Origin: an uncultured Oceanobacillus sp. | GTDB lineage: Bacteria > Bacillota > Bacilli > Bacillales > Amphibacillaceae | Reading direction: 5' to 3' | Length of the DNA: 17,766 nucleotides | NCBI GenBank assembly: GCA_938004015.1 | Contig: CALKWU010000014.1 | Span: 1-17,766, forward strand | Shown here: positions 15,093 through 17,766 of the stretch, piece after piece | Layout of the letters: every line of letters begins with the position of its first letter | How positions within the stretch are numbered: position 1 is the stretch's first letter | Made by a program: the position numbers and the translations under genes | The notes under the pieces: generated by a model | What the model saw: only the letters and a program-made list of their open reading frames with translations | Database searches by the model: none | What the model was told of the DNA's origin: nothing

Positions 15093-16427
15093 TCAGAAAT
15101 GATTTAAAATCAAAATATAACCCATCGCCAATATAAAGGTTGCTGCAAAATATTTACCATTCCATATGATTCCTGCCCGTACCCCATTGGTACGCACCGA
15201 CGTGCTGATCATAATATTCAGTGCATTCAATGGACTTAAAGAGGATGAAAACATCCAAGAGTAAATACACATGAAAGCAGCGACTACGAGACTTATTTCC
15301 ACTTCCGGTAACAGTAACAAAGGAAAAATGATGGAAACAGCAATAATTTGATGTATACCTAGCAGTGCCATGGTGCTCACAAAGACGACGACAAACAAAA
15401 AGACAAGCAATACAGACCATTGCGACGTCCATGAGATTGCACTACCTAATCCGGAAGTGATTGGAGTATGCATTAACGAGTTTCCAAAAAGGCCGGCACT
15501 TAGAAACAAGGAAATCTCCATATTCGTTTTTGAAGCAACTTGATCTTGGTAATGCCGGAACTCTTGTTTGACCCAATCCCACCGATTCCGAATCGTAGTC
15601 CATACCAATGGAATGACAATACAATTGATACTGACAAGCAAGAGCATCGGCAGCTTTGTCAGGAATTCCAAACTTGTCAACAAGACAACTAAAAATAATA
15701 CATAAAAAATTAAAGATATAAAGCCACGGTTGGACTTATCCGGTTTTTCCTCAACATCTTCAAGAGTTGCTGCTGTTTCACTTTTTGCCGGACGATGTAA
15801 CAAAACTGAAGCAATCACCATCAAAAATGCAAAGCCAAGCCCTACCGGCAGATACGTGATATAAGGCATTCCCGCAAAGGAAAGGGCAATTCCGACGGAA
15901 GCGAAAAAAGGCGACCAGACGATTGCCGGTGTAAATCCGCTAAAATAGGAACGTGCCAGTAATTTCGGTTCAATCGTCAATTTTCCGATAAATCCATGGA
16001 CAACCCGGACTGCCCCCATATTCAAAATTGGCGCGAGCATCATCATGAATCCACCAATACCAAAAAATGACTTCCGACGGTCATTTTGCCAAACACGTAA
16101 ACGAGACATCACCGACTCGATCACACCCTCACCTTCCAATGGATAGAAGATGAGTGGTGCAAGGATAATGATTGCCAATAAAGCCAAGTTTTGGGTAATG
16201 CCTTGAAAAAGATCCAATCCTTTATTCCCATAAAGAAAATGAATAAGGACACCTACTGTAAATAAAAATCCAGTGAATGCTTTATTTTTCGGTTGCAATT
16301 TTTGAAAAGCAAGTAAAAACGCTAATAGACAGACAGTAATGTACACAGCATAAATCAAATCATTTGGAATGAGTGAGTAAATGATATAAAGGATGCACAT
16401 CCCTATAAATACGATAAAACGGTACAT
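15093..16427 (-). CDS. Multi-spanning permease, family not firmly recognised (possibly ion-transporter superfamily)
   Basis: A 444-residue, highly hydrophobic protein with roughly eleven to twelve membrane segments and one long charged loop in the middle (about 212-235, R-P-A-K-S-E-T then D-V-E-E-K-P-D-K). Notable polar spots inside membrane regions are N-M-G-A-V-R-V-V-H-G-F, F-T-P-A-I-V-W-S-P-F-F-A, G-N-S-L-M-H-T-P-I-T-S-G-L-G and S-S-S-L-S-P-L-N-A-L-N. These T/S-P and N-rich re-entrant-like motifs, in two similar halves, resemble anion permeases of the ion-transporter superfamily, but I cannot name a family. Its place between hydroxyacid dehydrogenases and an IclR regulator suggests uptake of their substrate. 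The ATG at 16427 has only a weak AAGG-type site; no better start is visible. A 13-bp palindrome lies 75 bases upstream. Confidence 0.75.
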   Translation of the reverse strand: MYRFIVFIGMCILYIIYSLIPNDLIYAVYITVCLLAFLLAFQKLQPKNKAFTGFLFTVGVLIHFLYGNKGLDLFQGITQNLALLAIIILAPLIFYPLEGEGVIESVMSRLRVWQNDRRKSFFGIGGFMMMLAPILNMGAVRVVHGFIGKLTIEPKLLARSYFSGFTPAIVWSPFFASVGIALSFAGMPYITYLPVGLGFAFLMVIASVLLHRPAKSETAATLEDVEEKPDKSNRGFISLIFYVLFLVVLLTSLEFLTKLPMLLLVSINCIVIPLVWTTIRNRWDWVKQEFRHYQDQVASKTNMEISLFLSAGLFGNSLMHTPITSGLGSAISWTSQWSVLLVFLFVVVFVSTMALLGIHQIIAVSIIFPLLLLPEVEISLVVAAFMCIYSWMFSSSLSPLNALNIMISTSVRTNGVRAGIIWNGKYFAATFILAMGYILILNHF

Positions 16428-16501
16428 TCGTTCAACCAGCCTTCATCATGATCTTCTACTTCTCCACATCCTTCCCATCAAACACCGGACTGTTCCAAAT
16501 G

Positions 16502-16514
16502 AGAGATTATCTCT
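16502..16514. promoter_or_regulatory. Perfect 13-bp palindrome upstream of the permease, candidate operator
   Basis: AGAGATTATCTCT has 6-bp arms around one base. It lies in the 116-base gap between the thioesterase stop and the permease start, on a possible promoter region of the minus strand. An IclR dimer binding here would control the permease. No convincing -35/-10 pair could be fixed. Confidence 0.4.
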
Positions 16515-16543
16515 ATATAATAGTAGAAACTTTTCATACTCAC

Positions 16544-16939
16544 TTAGTCATCAAATTTCACTGCGCGGAAAGTTCCGGTGGAATGTGCGAGCTTGTTACC
16601 TTCTTCATCGAACATCTCAGCTTCCACTAATATAGTGGAACGGTTTTGATGAATGACATTTCCCTTTGCAAAAACAGTTCCTTCTTGGATAGATTTAAGA
16701 AAATGAATCCCCATTTCCAATGTCGTCACTTCATCATAGCCAAGTGAGCGAGCTGTAAAGCCCATTGCTGTATCTAATATCGTTGCATAAACTCCACCAT
16801 GTACCGTGTTTTTTACATTCAGATGTTCCGGGATGATCGGGAGTTTCAACGTGACACTTCCTTTTTCCACGTTTTCCACTTCCATCCCGACATGTTTAAA
16901 AAAATTGCTTTGTTCAAAATCCTGTTTGATTTTCTCCAT
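16544..16939 (-). CDS. PaaI-family hotdog thioesterase
   Basis: A 131-residue hotdog-fold protein of the PaaI/YbgC-like group, expected to hydrolyse an acyl-CoA (or similar thioester). The signature H-G-G-V-Y-A-T-I-L-D-T-A-M-G places H47-G48-G49 and the catalytic acidic residue D56 in the central helix. The start at 16939 is preferred to the upstream in-frame start at 16990: GGGGGAT lies 6 bases before 16939, and the longer version would add 17 basic residues read from inside the dehydrogenase gene. The start is one base after the stop of the upstream dehydrogenase, so the two are translationally linked. Its job in a hydroxyacid cluster is unclear; it could release CoA from a catabolic intermediate or be a housekeeping gene caught in the operon. 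Confidence 0.9.
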   Translation of the reverse strand: MEKIKQDFEQSNFFKHVGMEVENVEKGSVTLKLPIIPEHLNVKNTVHGGVYATILDTAMGFTARSLGYDEVTTLEMGIHFLKSIQEGTVFAKGNVIHQNRSTILVEAEMFDEEGNKLAHSTGTFRAVKFDD

Positions 16940-16940
16940 T

Positions 16941-17766
16941 TTAATCCCCCTGTGCAACGAGCGCTTCTTTGTTGACGATGGTCGGTACATCTTCCCCTTT
17001 CACTGCTTTGATTAAGTTGGTCGCGACCGTCCAGCTCGTTTGTTGCGCTGCTTCGATGCTGATCCCCCCCATATGAGGAGTTTTTGTGATGTTTTCCACT
17101 CCAATAAATGGATGATCGGCAGGAGCTGGTTCTACTCGGTAAACATCTACACCGGCGGCGCGGATTTTACCTTCTTTCAGTGCTTCAACAAGATCCTCTT
17201 CATTGATGACACCACCCCGTGCTGTATTGATGAGTACCGCATCTTCTTTCATCAAGTCAAAATAACGCTTGTCAATTAAGCCGTCTGTATGTTCATTCAA
17301 TGGAATATGGAGGCTGACGACATCACTTTCCTTGAAGACCCTTTCCATATCGAGTGTCAGTTCAACACCGATTTCATCAGCAATCTGTTGTCTTTCTTCC
17401 GGAATTCTCCTCACATAAGCGAGTACATCCATTTGGAATCCATTTTTCATGATTTTTGCGACTTCCTGGGAAATGGAACCGAAGCCGACTAAGCCTAGTT
17501 TTTTACCACGTAGTTCATAGGTGAATTTGCCGTCACGATAATCATAGTTTCCTCTTTCCATTTCATTATGGAATTGAACAATGGTTTTCATTGTTGCAAG
17601 AATTAGACTGACTGCGTGTTCTGCAGTTGCTACCGTGTTGATCTTTGGTGCGTGGAGAATCTTGATTCCTTTTTCCGTCGCGTATTCCACATCGATATTA
17701 TCAAGGCCTACTCCGGCTCCGGAGATTGCTTTCACTGTGCTGCATGCGTCTAAAATAGCTGGGGTG
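16941..17766 (-). CDS. D-2-hydroxyacid dehydrogenase, SerA (phosphoglycerate dehydrogenase) type, 5' end outside window
   Basis: The C-terminal ~275 residues of an NAD-dependent D-isomer-specific 2-hydroxyacid dehydrogenase. The coding frame is open to the right edge of the window, so the N-terminus is missing; the GTG at 17735 is internal, since family sequence continues upstream of it. Visible are G-A-G-V-G-L-D-N-I-D, the cofactor loop G-L-V-G-F-G-S-I-S-Q-E-V-A, N-T-A-R-G-G-V-I-N with its substrate-binding Arg, the Glu in Y-R-V-E-P-A and the catalytic His in T-P-H-M-G-G. There is no sign of the ACT/regulatory domain of full-length SerA: the protein ends soon after the catalytic domain. Biosynthetic phosphoglycerate dehydrogenase is therefore less likely than a catabolic enzyme for another 2-hydroxy acid. 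It is the most upstream visible gene of the minus-strand cluster. Confidence 0.92.
   Translation of the reverse strand, partial: TPAILDACSTVKAISGAGVGLDNIDVEYATEKGIKILHAPKINTVATAEHAVSLILATMKTIVQFHNEMERGNYDYRDGKFTYELRGKKLGLVGFGSISQEVAKIMKNGFQMDVLAYVRRIPEERQQIADEIGVELTLDMERVFKESDVVSLHIPLNEHTDGLIDKRYFDLMKEDAVLINTARGGVINEEDLVEALKEGKIRAAGVDVYRVEPAPADHPFIGVENITKTPHMGGISIEAAQQTSWTVATNLIKAVKGEDVPTIVNKEALVAQGD

Noticed and set aside
16940..16990. Longer thioesterase starting at 16990
   Set aside because: The extra 17 residues come from within the preceding dehydrogenase gene and the ATG at 16939 has a good GGGGGAT site and family-like N-terminus.
13194..17766. Sulfolactate degradation operon
   Set aside because: The dehydrogenase pair resembles ComC/SlcC, but no sulfolactate sulfo-lyase (SuyAB), phosphosulfolactate or sulfite-handling gene is visible, so the substrate cannot be named.
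1..17766. CRISPR arrays, tRNA/rRNA genes, insertion sequences, phage or defence genes
   Set aside because: No regularly spaced repeats, no tRNA-like cloverleaf, no transposase or integrase motifs were seen in reading both strands.

Overview
The window looks like a chromosomal segment of a low-GC Gram-positive bacterium of the Bacillales. The grounds are strong GGAGG-type ribosome binding sites, frequent TTG/GTG starts, tandem T-box leaders, Rho-independent terminators and Bacillus-type families (YtvI-like, YlbC-like, DUF4870). A Planococcaceae-like genus would fit, but the sequence alone does not settle the genus.

Left block (1-8831, plus strand): a catabolic cluster for a small carboxylic acid, probably a 2-hydroxy acid. 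In order it has a TAXI-type TRAP binding lipoprotein (5' end outside the window), a fused TRAP permease, a FadR-type GntR regulator, a fumarylacetoacetate-hydrolase-fold enzyme and a terminator. These are followed by a second FadR-type regulator overlapping GlcD (FAD oxidase) and GlcF (iron-sulfur subunit). An SDR-family protein with a degenerate active site follows from its own promoter and ends at a bidirectional terminator. The apparent logic is uptake, oxidation of the hydroxy acid to the oxo acid by GlcDF, and cleavage or decarboxylation by the FAH enzyme. The substrate is not identifiable from sequence.

Middle block (8832-13124): a zone of gene decay. A YtvI-like AI-2E family membrane protein has a frameshift in its first transmembrane helix. 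A YlbC-like CAP-domain protein has an in-frame stop after a hydrophobic N-terminus. Two complete tandem T-box riboswitches, both with a tryptophan (TGG) specifier and a T-box matching the tRNA-Trp discriminator, control only the first ~120 codons of trpE. The rest of trpE and the trp operon are missing, and a converging DUF4870 membrane protein gene follows 18 bases later. The regulatory apparatus is intact but its target is gone.

Right block (13125-17766, minus strand): a second 2-hydroxy-acid cluster. Reading in its own direction it has a D-2-hydroxyacid dehydrogenase of the SerA type (5' end outside the window), a PaaI-type thioesterase, a multi-spanning permease of unclear family, an IclR regulator and an Ldh2/malate-type NAD(P) dehydrogenase, ending at a strong hairpin. 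Two dehydrogenases from unrelated folds in one cluster could act on opposite enantiomers of one hydroxy acid.

I saw no tRNA or rRNA genes, CRISPR arrays, insertion sequences or phage genes. The most notable features are the orphaned tandem Trp T-boxes, the cluster of three damaged genes, the SDR lacking its Tyr/Lys pair, and the unrecognised permease between two stereochemically complementary dehydrogenase types.
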